NCBI GenBank assembly: GCA_900095095.1
Contig: FMBT01000345.1
Coordinates: forward strand, 1 to 64,000
Origin: Fragilariopsis cylindrus CCMP1102
Taxonomy: Eukaryota > Bacillariophyta > Bacillariophyceae > Bacillariales > Bacillariaceae
Length of the DNA stretch: 64,000 nucleotides
Direction of reading: 5' to 3'
The notes beneath the pieces were generated by a model that saw only the letters and a program-made list of their open reading frames with translations, did no database searches and had not been told where the DNA came from. The translations under genes and the position numbers were made by a program. Of this stretch, positions 9,641 through 19,540 are shown piece by piece. Each line of letters begins with the position of its first letter. Position 1 is the stretch's first letter.

Positions 9641-10098
9641 GGTGGTTTATCATCACTACTTGATTAAAGTAATTCTGATTGGTATTGAACAAAATATTGA
9701 ATAACTTTGAATGATAAGATAAATAACTTCTTCTTAGGTTCTAGAACCAGCATGGTGCACCAAAATACCACCCACTCATCCATCTCATAGGGGATGAACC
9801 AAGGGTCATGATCCCTCATACTTACCTTATTCTTGCCTCCAGAACACAAACATTGCATTTTAGCCAACATGTCATATTTCCATGCCCAAAAGTACCATTT
9901 AGAAATAGGCTGCCACAACTTTAAAAAAGGGACCGGACCATGGTTTGAACACCCAGATACCTTCCATATATGCATATGGTCAAAATAAACCAACAATACT
10001 TAGAGCATTTGACAGATTGGTGGTGTGGTGGGGCGGGGAACAATAGAATAGACATAAATTGGCCCAAATTGCACATGTTGCAGAAATATTTGAGATGG
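9641..10098. other. Intergenic, no gene accepted
   Basis: Contains a 110-codon minus-strand ORF (9664-9996) with no recognisable motif and codon use like the surrounding repeats. I do not call it a gene. The region ends at the candidate target duplication of element B. Confidence 0.4.
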
Positions 10099-10190
10099 TA
10101 CCGGCGCGTTCCAGCTCAAGGTGATATTTTGTGGGACACTCGCGACTCAAAATTTTGCCTCCGCGTGGAGGTATTTTTTGTTTCCTTTTT

Positions 10191-10292
10191 AGAGAATTTT
10201 GTTTTGTGTCGTTGTTGACAATAACGTCGAAGTAACAAAGTACACGTCTTCGTCGATGTAGTTGTCAACAACGACACACAACAAAATTCTCT
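10191..10292. repeat. Long subterminal hairpin of element B
   Basis: Arms 10191-10222 and about 10261-10292 are reverse complements at about 30 of 32 positions (AGAGAATTTTGTT.TGTGTCG and so on). They are separated by a ~38-nt loop that itself has partial complementarity (CGTCGAAG / CTTCGTCG). It lies about 90 bp inside the left terminus, so it may be a transposase-binding or structural subterminal repeat. Confidence 0.8.
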
Positions 10293-10833
10293 TGAAAGCA
10301 AACGCGTTTTTTCTTCTCTTAAGGTATATACTAAGAGCCAAGTGACTAAGACAACAGCCAAGTGACTAAGACAAGAGGGGGGGGGTATCATAAGAGACCA
10401 TCCATTTCGAATTGCTTCTAGTTACAGTACAGTGCACATACCACAAGTCGATCGACGAATCGGAGTGTACGTACGCTCTGTTGGTGCAAGATACAAGCGA
10501 AACGCGTTTTTTCTTCTCTTAATCGAATACAAGAGAGGTGCATAAGACAACAGCCAAGTGACTCAGACAAGAGGGGGGGGTAGCATAAGAGACCATCAAT
10601 TTCGAATTGCTTCTAGTTACAGTACAGGGCACATACAATTATACGGAGTGACGAATCGGAGTGTACGTACGCTCTGTTGGTGCAAGATACAAGCGAAACG
10701 CGTTTTTTCTTCTCTTAATCTAATACAAGAGAGGTGCATCAGACAAGAGTGGGGGTAGCATAAGAGACCATCCATTTCGAATTGCTTCTAGTTACAGTAC
10801 AGTGCACATACAAGTCGATGGACGCATCATCGG
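10290..10833 (+). repeat. Three ~200-bp direct repeats inside element B
   Basis: Units begin with CGCGTTTTTTCTTCTCTTAA near 10303, 10503 and 10700. They continue through a G-run, CATAAGAGACCATC, TTCGAATTGCTTCTAGTTAC and AGTACAG.GCACATAC. Units are highly similar, with small length differences in the middle. Confidence 0.8.
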
Positions 10834-10834
10834 A

Positions 10835-11105
10835 GTACGTAGTAAGTTTTGTTCTGTTCGTTCAAATTCGCGATATTCACCACCACTAACAAACGACTGG
10901 TTATTTTTTGTGTTCAATGCGACGTTGACGAAGCAGAGCTAAATTTACTGCGTTCAAATAAGTTAACCAATCGGTACGTAGTAAGTTTTGTTCTGTTCAT
11001 TCAAATTCGCGATATTCACCACCACTAACAAACGACTGTTTATTTTTTGTGTTCAATGCGACGTTGACAAAGCAGAGCTTAATTTACTGCGTTCAAATAG
11101 GTCGT
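10835..11105 (+). repeat. Two 139-bp direct repeats inside element B
   Basis: GTACGTAGTAAGTTTTGTTC starts at 10835 and again at 10974. The copies continue nearly identically through TTCGCGATATTCACCACCAC and ACGTTGAC.AAGCAGAGCT. They lie just upstream of the first ORF and may contain the element's promoter. Confidence 0.8.
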
Positions 11106-11233
11106 CGACTCACAAGATAGGGTATTTACAAGAACAGTATTTGGCATTACGACGACGCTTACGAAGCTCGCTTACGAAGCTTTATATCTTACGATCCTAA
11201 GATCATTCCAGTGAGGTGCCATCCACACACACA

Positions 11234-11972
11234 ATGAGTGGAATTAGAAAAAAAGGAAAAGGACGCAGACAAGGTGGGGTGACGGCGACTGCAGTTTCAC
11301 AGAGTGAAAGTAAAAAAAAGAGGACGACCAGCTAGAGATAACAGAAAGTCTCCACCGGCAACTGCTGCGCCACCTCCAGGTGCTTCACGACAATTATTAT
11401 TATCACCACCATCATTACTATCACCGGCCTGTGCAGTGTCTGTATCATCATCTCTGACCTCCAGTTCCACTCCAAGGAGGAAGGTGGTTCCTCCTACTGA
11501 TACTGTTGCAGTTAATGATCATGATAGTTCTCCAAGTAAGTTTCTATGTTTAGAACAAGAAGAATTGAAGATTGACTTAGCGTCTGTTCTTGAAGTTTCG
11601 GCAGAGAATTTGGTAGAGACTCTGACGTCTCTCTTGACTAAATTAAACAATACAGCTCCCTCTTCAACGGCGGTGGCATCAGTGACTCCAGCAGTCGAGA
11701 CAGCGGTAGCTCCATCTGTTGCTCCACCTGTTGTATACTCCAATCGTACCAGGCCGTCTTTAAACATAGAATTTGATGAAGATGCTTTCAAGGTTGATGA
11801 TCGATCCGATTATGCGGCAAGGAAGGGTAAGAGTAGAGCTGTAAATAATTTAGTACAAACTATATTAGGAGAGCATTGTTCTAACCACTATTCACAACAA
11901 CAACTAGTATTAGCGTTGCACACTGCGTCCAAGGATCCGCGTGTTAGACCTTTTTTAAAAGTGCAGGACTAG
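11234..11972 (+). pseudogene. AT-hook protein ORF of element B (broken)
   Basis: An ATG at 11234 opens a basic N-terminus (MSGIRKKGKGRRQGG). After a run of eight A bases the frame changes, and a 222-codon frame (11304-11972) continues with KKRGRPARD, an AT-hook core (RGRP) that binds the minor groove of AT-rich DNA. A Pro/Ser/Ala linker and a C-terminal globular-looking segment follow (KGKSRAVNNLVQTILGEH, then HTASKDPRVRPF). Coding-like text continues past 11972 in other frames (AGLADVEDLAAMRFHHEQ, and later SRAKAHRKNMRD), so the original gene ran at least to about 12.55 kb and probably joined the transposase. Role inferred: DNA-binding N-terminal part of the transposase, or an accessory protein. 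Confidence 0.6.
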
Positions 11973-12548
11973 CAGACGTTGAAGATTTAGCAGCCATGCG
12001 TTTTCACCATGAACAAATCAATCGTATTTTGATAACAACAAATGATTCTAAAAAGAAGGGTAGTGCAACGATGATGTACGGTCTTACGAACAGTCCATAT
12101 ACTCAGCAATGGCCGAATCCCCAATATCTTCAATCGCACAACACCAGTGCCTTCCATTGCTTCCCGTACCAGATTGTTTTCAGGTATTCCAAGATTACTT
12201 GACAAGATGTATGAGCAGGGCAAAAGCACATCGGAAGAACATGCGTGACAATAACGGTACTTTTTTGGCCGTGTAATAAAACGTCTGGGGCGTACGAAGG
12301 TGACACCAGAGTTACACATGGAGTTTTTACGCTGGTTGGATAATCACATATGGTCATACAAGTCCGTTAGCTTCAGATACTTTATTGGTACCCGACGCTA
12401 ACAATCCTGGTACAAAAAAAAGGATTAATAAAATACTACTTCAAATACCGGTTCGCGAGCTTCACAATGACTTAATAGATGCTGATCCATTGATAGGTTT
12501 AGCGAGTGTGCGTGATTGCGCTGGTAATATTTTAATATCCGATACAAA

Positions 12549-14854
12549 TTGAGGGAAATGTTGCCGCCTCATTTACGAATGATGAGTGATCGGTATAAAA
12601 TAATGTGTGGCTGCGAACCGTGTATTCAAATGATCAACCTTCAACAGAGCTATAACCGGTTTATTTGTTACCGAATCAAGGATTTCAAGGAGATACGCGA
12701 TGGTTTCAATCCAAGAACGAGGAGATATATTGCGGCCGACGAAACCCTCAAGAAATACCAGGACAAGGTGCACCCGCAGGGAGAGGCTAGGTTTAAGACC
12801 GCCAAACTAGCGATGGTTTGTTGCTTGTGTGCTCCGCCTGATGACAGGTTCCAATCTCTTCATCAATTGGACTGTGTTACGGGCGAGTGCAACGCTTGTC
12901 CTGGGTTCGACCGGCCTCCTGAAGAATTGACTATGAACAATGATATTTCTTTCCATTTGTACGATGTCCTCCCGTCCTGTAGCATACACAACATGTTGCC
13001 AAAATTTCCGCCAGTGGTTGATGGGGAACGACTCGTCCAGACAAAATCCTGTGTTGAATGCGATTTGCTTTTGGAGGCGGACCCAAAGTATGTACGGGGC
13101 GGATTTTACAAAAGGAAATATTTAACCCAAAAAAAGTGTGGGTTCCAAGAATTCTTCACGGAATATTACCTCCCACATTTGAAAAAATATACTTACCACC
13201 GATTTTTGAAAATTATATTAAGCAAATCTAATATCGAAGATGTACGACTGAGTCGTCTGAAACCCGGGGAGGTGGCTGGTTCACGAGATTACGCGGAACG
13301 CTTACTAATGAAATTCCACATGGAAATCCAGAGTGAACACTTCGGTCAGGGAAGAGATCTATCAATTGAGGGTAACGACATCAAATTTTATCCTGTCGGA
13401 GAAACAGAAACAACCTCACATTTCTATTCCTTCCTGAAAGATTCGAAAATACAAAATGCTGCCACGACGGATATACACATGGATCGCTTAATTAAAATCT
13501 TAAAAGAAAAAAAAGTCTTGAGTGAACGCTTATATGAAACAACCGATGGTTGTGGCGCTCAGTATCGATCAGCAACAGCGCTATGGTTCTTATCAGGATT
13601 ATCAATCAAACATAACATTGTAATCGATCGTTCGTTCGGTGCTCCCGGTCATGGTACGTTATTCTAAACTATTGTATCTAAAATATGCTTTGCTTGGTTT
13701 TGTCGTATCTAACTTTTATTTATTTTATTTCAATTGGTATTACAGGAAAAGGTATCGTGGACGGAGTGAACGGTACTGATAAAAACTTATTGATACGTTA
13801 TTCTGCGAGGGAGCTGAAGCAAGCGATGGATAGCATTGCCGAAGAAGATGCTGTTGATGACAAAAAACGTTTTGCAGCACATAGCGTAAACGAAATCGGT
13901 AAAGAATTCTCATTAGCTGAAGAATGTGCACGACTGTTGCGTATCGGGAGATCCGGGGGGGTTAAATCGGGAGGAAAATCAGCCAAGAGAGAAAATTCGC
14001 GGGCCATCAAACACCACGAGTGGTTAGTGTGGAAAAAAGAAGATACAGTTTCGGAACTGAAATACAAAACTGTTGAGTTTTCAAAGGAAGCAAAACAAGC
14101 TGGTGGAACGTCAAACAAAAGATACCATGTATATTGCTGTCCTGAGTTGGGTACCGGTCGTGTTGCTTTAAGAAGAATCCCATGCGCTTGCGTACCGTGT
14201 GATACTACTATACGATTACCATGGCAAGTCGGTGTGAAGGCACCAAAACAACCAAGATTTGCCACCGTGAAGGATTGCCTATATCATAAAATACTGGGAG
14301 CACGAAATGAATGGGACGTTGTTAAATTAGAAGTCGACCACGTCAAGGCCAACTTAGACGACGTAGACACGGCGAGAGAAGAAATTCTTGTTTCGTTAAG
14401 TTCCAATATAGCAGCGAATATTGAAATTGGTGGTTACGGTGCTATTGTAACAAGTGATCCTGAAGCTAGGGATGGGTATTGGATGGTTGAATGGACAAGT
14501 GAATCATATACCTGTCAAGAAACAGGTAAGCTTGTATGTGATGGTTTCTACTTGAATGAAGTGAAAAGAGGTCCAAAATGGTGGACACCGAGTGGCCAAG
14601 CAGTAACTATTCCCTTATTAAATATTGTTATGTCGGATGTAAAGATGGATCCAATTGAGGTGGGAAGGAATATGCCCTCATCATCTCATGTTAATAAGGT
14701 GCAATGCCTGGAAAAAGAAGCTCTGCGAGTAGAAGAAGAGAGCCATAGCTATATTTTTGACGAGATATTTAGAAGAGAGACTTTAGAGTATGAAACAAGA
14801 GCAGAAGAGGAGGAAGAGGAAGATGAAGAAGAGTTAGAAGATGAAGCAGAATAA
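12549..14854 (+). pseudogene. DDE transposase-like gene of element B (two exons, N-terminus broken)
   Basis: Exon 1 is open from about 12549 to 13653 and exon 2 from 13746 to 14854. The 92-bp GT-AG intron (13654-13745) restores the motif GAPGHG|KGIVDG across the junction. The exon 1 frame has no ATG at its start, and similar coding text (LQIPVRELHNDLIDADPL) precedes it in another frame, so a frame break lies near 12548. Exon 1 has several Cys pairs (CGCEPC, CCLC, CNAC, CVEC) that may bind zinc. Near its end it carries TDGCGAQYRS, a D-G-x-x-x-Q signature of RNase H-fold transposases, followed by IDRSFGAPGHGKG. Exon 2 has CCPELG...CACVPC and an SH3/chromo-like segment (YGAIVTSDPEARDGYWMVEW) before a Glu-rich tail. 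Catalytic residues cannot be assigned with certainty. Confidence 0.65.
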
Positions 14855-14949
14855 GGTCTTCTATTGACAGTTGCAGTAGACCGTACGTACCATGATTCAT
14901 TTCGGACCTTACAGTACAGTACAGTACAGTACTGTACGTAGTACTTGCG

Positions 14950-15530
14950 TCGTACTCGTACTGATCGATCGCAAGAGAAGAAGCTCGATTTCGTAGCAGT
15001 TGCCAACATCGACTGGAAATAACTAGTAGTTTGCTAGTAGAAATATAATTGAATGCTGTCAATTAACGTAGCATAACTTACTTCGACTTATGTCGTACTC
15101 GTACTGATCTATCGCAAGAATTGATGCTCGATTTCGAAGCAGTTGCCAACATCGTCGCGAAATAACTAGGAGTTTGCTAGTAGAAATATAATTGAATGCT
15201 GTCAATTAACGTAGCATCAATTACTCGCGTCAAGTATCGTACTGTGTGTCGTACTCGTACTGATCGATCGCAAGAATTGATGCTCGATTTCGAAGCAGTT
15301 GTCAACAATGTCGCAAAACCACTAGTAGTTAGCTAGTACGAACATAATTGAATGCTGTTTATTAACGTAGCAAAATTTACTTCGACTTAATCATGTAAAT
15401 ACCGTTTGAACGCAAGAAAACAAGCTCGATTTCGAAGCAGTTGTCAACAATGTCGCAAAACAACTAGTAGTTTGCTAGTACGAACATAATTGAATGCTGT
15501 CAATTAACAGAGCAAAATTTACCGCGTAAG
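14950..15530 (+). repeat. Four ~145-bp direct repeats near the right end of element B
   Basis: Units carry CGTACTCGTACTGATCGATC, GCTCGATTTCG.AGCAGTTG, TAGTAGTTTGCTAGTA and AATTGAATGCTGTCAATTAA. They start near 14951, 15094, 15250 and 15400 (the last lacks the first motif). Period is about 143-157 bp. Confidence 0.8.
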
Positions 15531-15831
15531 GAATTTTTTGATCAATCCCGCGATGCGCTGTTTTCAGCTTCGACAAGTACCCCATACGGGCGGAATTCTC
15601 CTTAAATAAGTACCAGAGCTTTGCCGACACCACCTACCCTTGGGCATGCGCCTTGATTCGGAGCATGCCTATGATTGGTCAGTTGTAGAAAAGAAGATCT
15701 TCTGTAGAAGCTAAAAATCCGCCCGATTGATAGTACTTTACTGCATAGCGCGTGTTGTAGTAGAAGCGTCTGTCCGCAGATTGTCACACAGCGCACAAAA
15801 CAGAATCGCGTTGAGCCGGAACGCGCCTACC

Positions 15832-16419
15832 ACACCCATACCAGGTATGCTGAGTCCCAAACAAGATAGCTAGGCATCAACCTAATTCATAAAGATTTTG
15901 GATTATATCATTGTTTTAGGTAGCTATGCATATATTTGGGGTGTCACGGGTCAAAACCCACAGTGCCAAGTGCGCATGTAATCAAGGGCCGTGATGCACC
16001 ATCAATACAGACCTAATAACCTTGGAAGATTATATGGAGCTCAACATTATACCTATAGGTACAAGGTCCAACTATTGCTTAGAAGGGCTCTTGGGAGGTT
16101 AGGAAGGTGACAGGGTGTGCTAAGCCCCAAAAAGGGTCATTTAGGCCCAAAAATGAGTTTTTCTCCTTTAGCACCCACATCAGCATGGTCCTGCCCAAAG
16201 CTTGCCAAGTTTATATTCCCTATGGTTGTTCAACCTTTAAAGGAGAAGTTCCTATTACTTTTGTCTTTCAAACTTGCTGTTGTTTTAATTTCAATAGACT
16301 TACTTCACTTGACAATTTGTGACACTAACCAGAGTAGTTTTGGTCAAGCTTATGATCAACCACCAGGTATTGTCTATGAATGTAGGGAAGTTCCAAACAC
16401 TACTTTCTGTATCAGACTG
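15832..16419. other. Intergenic repeat debris, no gene seen
   Basis: Around 16121-16185 there is a weak match to the R189-associated block of 53430-53490 (TCATTTAGGCCC and GAGTTTTTC-like text), so this may be an old fragment. Nothing else is supported. Confidence 0.35.
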
Positions 16420-17965
16420 CTGGATCTACTCCTGACACATGCACATATCATGTTGCTCTATTTCTGTCAACCAAACAATATGGATGAAACAACAACAAGA
16501 ACTGCTAATGCATGAGAATTTGTTCGGCTACACTTCCTTTTGTAAACTTTTGCATGTAAAGGTTCTACTATTGAAATGAGAAATATAAAACATGACTTCA
16601 GTATAACATTGTTATATCCTTTGTGGGACCACTCATGGCACATGTGGGCATACTTTATCTATATCTATTTTTCACCAAACTGTAGCATTTGTATTTTTCA
16701 TCTCTGGTAGGACCTGCACTCACTCCTGTCACATGCTGGGTGGTTCTATATATACAATCTAAGAATATTCCTGTGGAGCAACTAATGCATACAACAAAAC
16801 AACAACAGTCTAACTACTACTGTGTGAGATTTTGTTGTGCATTTCCTGTAAATTTTTGCATGCATAGGTTCCATTGATTGGTAGTTATAGAGAGGACAAT
16901 AAATTAGCATTCCTCCTGACAGCCAACCGGTAGTATCAAATCAACAACAACAACAACTGGTGCTGCTGCTGTATAAGAATTTGCTGCTCACTTGCTTCTT
17001 TCTGTAAATTTTTGCATGTTGAGGTTTCACAATAATAATGGGGTGTATATCACTACTAGTGGATCCACTCCTGCCACTACAACAACAACATCAACCTTGC
17101 TGCTGCTGCTGCTGCTTTGTTACAATTTATCTTATAAAATTGTGCACTTCTTATTGTTCAACTCCTGCATGTAATATTCTTTGCATTGAGGTAAAGGATG
17201 ACAACAATATTGGTGTATCAACACTGATGGTGAATCCACTCCTGGCACATGCTACTGGTTCTGTCCACTCTTGTTAACCAACAACATTGATGAAACAACA
17301 ACAACAACAACAACAACAACAGTAATAATGAGAATTTAGCTGGACACTTCTTCATGTTATTAACTTATCCCAAATGTAGGTATTTTTGATACTAGTTCCT
17401 TAGCACCACGATATGGCCAAACCAACAATCAGGTTTCTTTAACTTTGAGGACTGCTGGTGAATCAACTCTATATCTCTCTATCAACCAAACAATATCTGG
17501 ATGAAAGAACAAGAAAGTCAGCAGCTCTTGTTGTTACAAAACAAAGAATTACTGCTGTGTGAGAATTTGCCTTGCATTCCCTGTTAATTTTTGCATGGAA
17601 AGGTTGGATTGAGAAGTAGGTAAATAAAGAGGACAATTCTAATATTGACCTGTATATCATTTTGGTCCACTCCTCCTGGCTCATTATGCTTCTATCCCTG
17701 TCACTCAAATAGCAAGAAGAAATAATGCTGCCTGCTGTGTAAGAATTGGTTCCTGGGCACCTCCTGTAAACTTTTTTATACAAATGTTGATGAATTGAGA
17801 GGTAGGCAAGGGACAATAACATTGGTTCCACTGGTGGATCACTACCCAGGGTGCATGATATATTTCTATTCCTATCACACACAAACAACATGTGAAACAA
17901 CAACAACAAGGACTGCTGATATATTATATGACAACTGCTTCTGCACTTCTTAGTTGCAAACTTAA
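16420..17965. repeat. Degenerate tandem repeat, about seven ~210-260 bp units
   Basis: Shared landmarks recur in order: CACTCCTG.CACATG, AACCAA-CAATATGGATGAAAC-AACAACAA, ACTGCT...GAGAATTTG, TGTAAA.TTTTGCATG, and TTGAGAGGTAG...GGACAATAA. Landmark copies lie near 16428, 16710, 16860-16930, 17030, 17240, 17475, 17670 and 17840. Divergence is high and indels are common, so this is an old array. Small ORFs in it are not genes. Confidence 0.65.
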
Positions 17966-19250
17966 GGGTTGCGTGCCTCCACCCAAGACTTTATTGTACA
18001 TGGTGATGTTGTACAGAGATTGATTATAATTTAGAAAATTAATTTAAATACTCCCAGAGATGCTGTGCCTATGGCACCAGAGGTAGTATCACATACTATG
18101 TCTAGCTGGTGTGGCACGTTGTCTGTGCCTATTTCTAATCATTCTGCTAATGATGTGCATAGTGTCTCTCCTCCTATTGAAAGTTCCATTCCAAGATATT
18201 CAGGTGTTTTCTTCAATGCACACAACATACATTGAATCATCCACTTGATACAAGTTGAGTAGGAGGTGCACATTCTTGTGGCATGTGTTCAGTTGTTTCA
18301 CGATAATGGCAAATACATGATGCATGTGTTGTGGTTTTAATATTTCTGCTTATTGTACAGTGTGTCTGCTGTTGGCAGTAGTTCATTGCAAACCTCTGTG
18401 TCAAGTCCATCTTCTCTACTAGTAGTCCGTTGTACAGTATATTGTTGTATTGCTAAGCTGAGACATTTTTCCACGCCATGATCTGACTGTTGAGTCAGAC
18501 ATTCAAAATTAATTGTATACAGTATATATATTTTGTGCCTAAATGACGCATATCGGCAAGACGGAGAGAATCAGACACACAAACATGCATACCACAGTGC
18601 GCGCCCAAAAGACTTTAGCATCTAGTGATTGTATAGCGAATTTCGGTCTAACTAATGGATTGCGGGGCAGTGCACGTGTACTACATACATAATGAGATTC
18701 GACGTAAATAATGAACCATCTTCCGTTCATACGCGAAACGGAAGATGGTCCTTAGCTATGCTCGTGTGTACTTACTGTGCACGACAATTGGTACGACATG
18801 AATCTTTGCTTTCTGACTTGTTAAATGTTATAAATGTTAATATTAAATAAATCGCATGATTGGCTAGGCGCGATTTTTTTTTCTCCGTGATTAAAAAAAT
18901 ACTATGCCCCGTGTGTTATTGATTGATTGATTCTTCGACATTTTTCGTAACATCACGTCCGTTCAAGTGCATGTGACGTCGCGTGGAGGGGGTGTGCGAT
19001 TTGTTTGCCCCACCAAAAAAAAGAAGATATTTTCGCCCTAAATTTCACTGCATTTAAATATTTTTAAATCACTTTTTGCCCCTGACCAAAAAAAAAGATA
19101 TTATTAGGTTTTGGCTGGCTATTTTCGCCAAAAATTCACTGAATTTTAAAATATTTTTTATATCGCCTTTCACACATACACATTAATTTGAAAGGCAAAA
19201 AAAAAGATTCATTGTTTTTTGCCCGTTTCACATACTCTTCTCGCCTGTTT
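17966..19250. other. Intergenic, with a small perfect hairpin
   Basis: No supported gene. It contains a 13-bp perfect stem with a 9-nt loop at 18715-18749 (ACCATCTTCCGTT / AACGGAAGATGGT). A loosely duplicated segment follows at 19010-19170 (AAAAAAAGA.GATAT, ATTTTCGCC, AAATTTCACTG, ATATTTTT). Confidence 0.5.
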
Positions 19251-19540
19251 TATCCGATAAAGTGAAATAATAACAGAGAACAAGTAAGTAGATGTCCCTA
19301 TCTTCACCTCTCTTTCTCTGGTGTTTCTCTCTCTAATCTCGGAAGAAAGAACAGTCTCTCTCTCTAACTTTCCTTTCTCGAGTCAATCTCTAGACTAGAC
19401 TCGATTTGTCCGCATAAAAAGCATAAAAAGAAAGTCTCTCTGTATCTTTCTTTCCCTTCTCGAGTCAGTCAATCTCTTACCCAACTTTCGATCTCTCATA
19501 TCTTCATCTCATATCATCAAAGTAAAGACTACAGCCTACT
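19251..19540 (+). promoter_or_regulatory. Pyrimidine-rich leader of the FAS1 gene
   Basis: CT-rich leader upstream of the ATG at 19541. It includes two similar blocks, GTCTCTCTCTCTAACTTTCC and AGTCTCTCTGTATCTTTC, each followed by CTTTCTCGAGTCA or a close variant. It is probably 5' UTR and core promoter; no TATA box assigned. Confidence 0.4.

Larger units (their letters stand above)
10103..15827 (+). mobile_element. Element B: broken DDE-type DNA transposon, unassigned superfamily
   Basis: About 5.7 kb. Terminal inverted repeats share GGCGCGTTCC[A/G]GCTCAA, left at 10103 and right ending at 15827. The candidate target duplication is TACC (10099-10102 and 15828-15831). Inward from the left end come a long hairpin, three ~200-bp direct repeats, two 139-bp direct repeats, an AT-hook ORF, and a two-exon transposase-like gene. 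Before the right end lie four ~145-bp direct repeats. The coding region is interrupted by about five or six frame breaks between 11.3 and 12.55 kb, so this copy looks inactive. It is the same family as element A. The transposase resembles an element class I recall as common in diatoms and oomycetes; I cannot assign a superfamily. Confidence 0.75.

Noticed and set aside
9664-9996. 110-codon minus-strand ORF
   Set aside because: No motif, no start context, and it lies between repeat copies.
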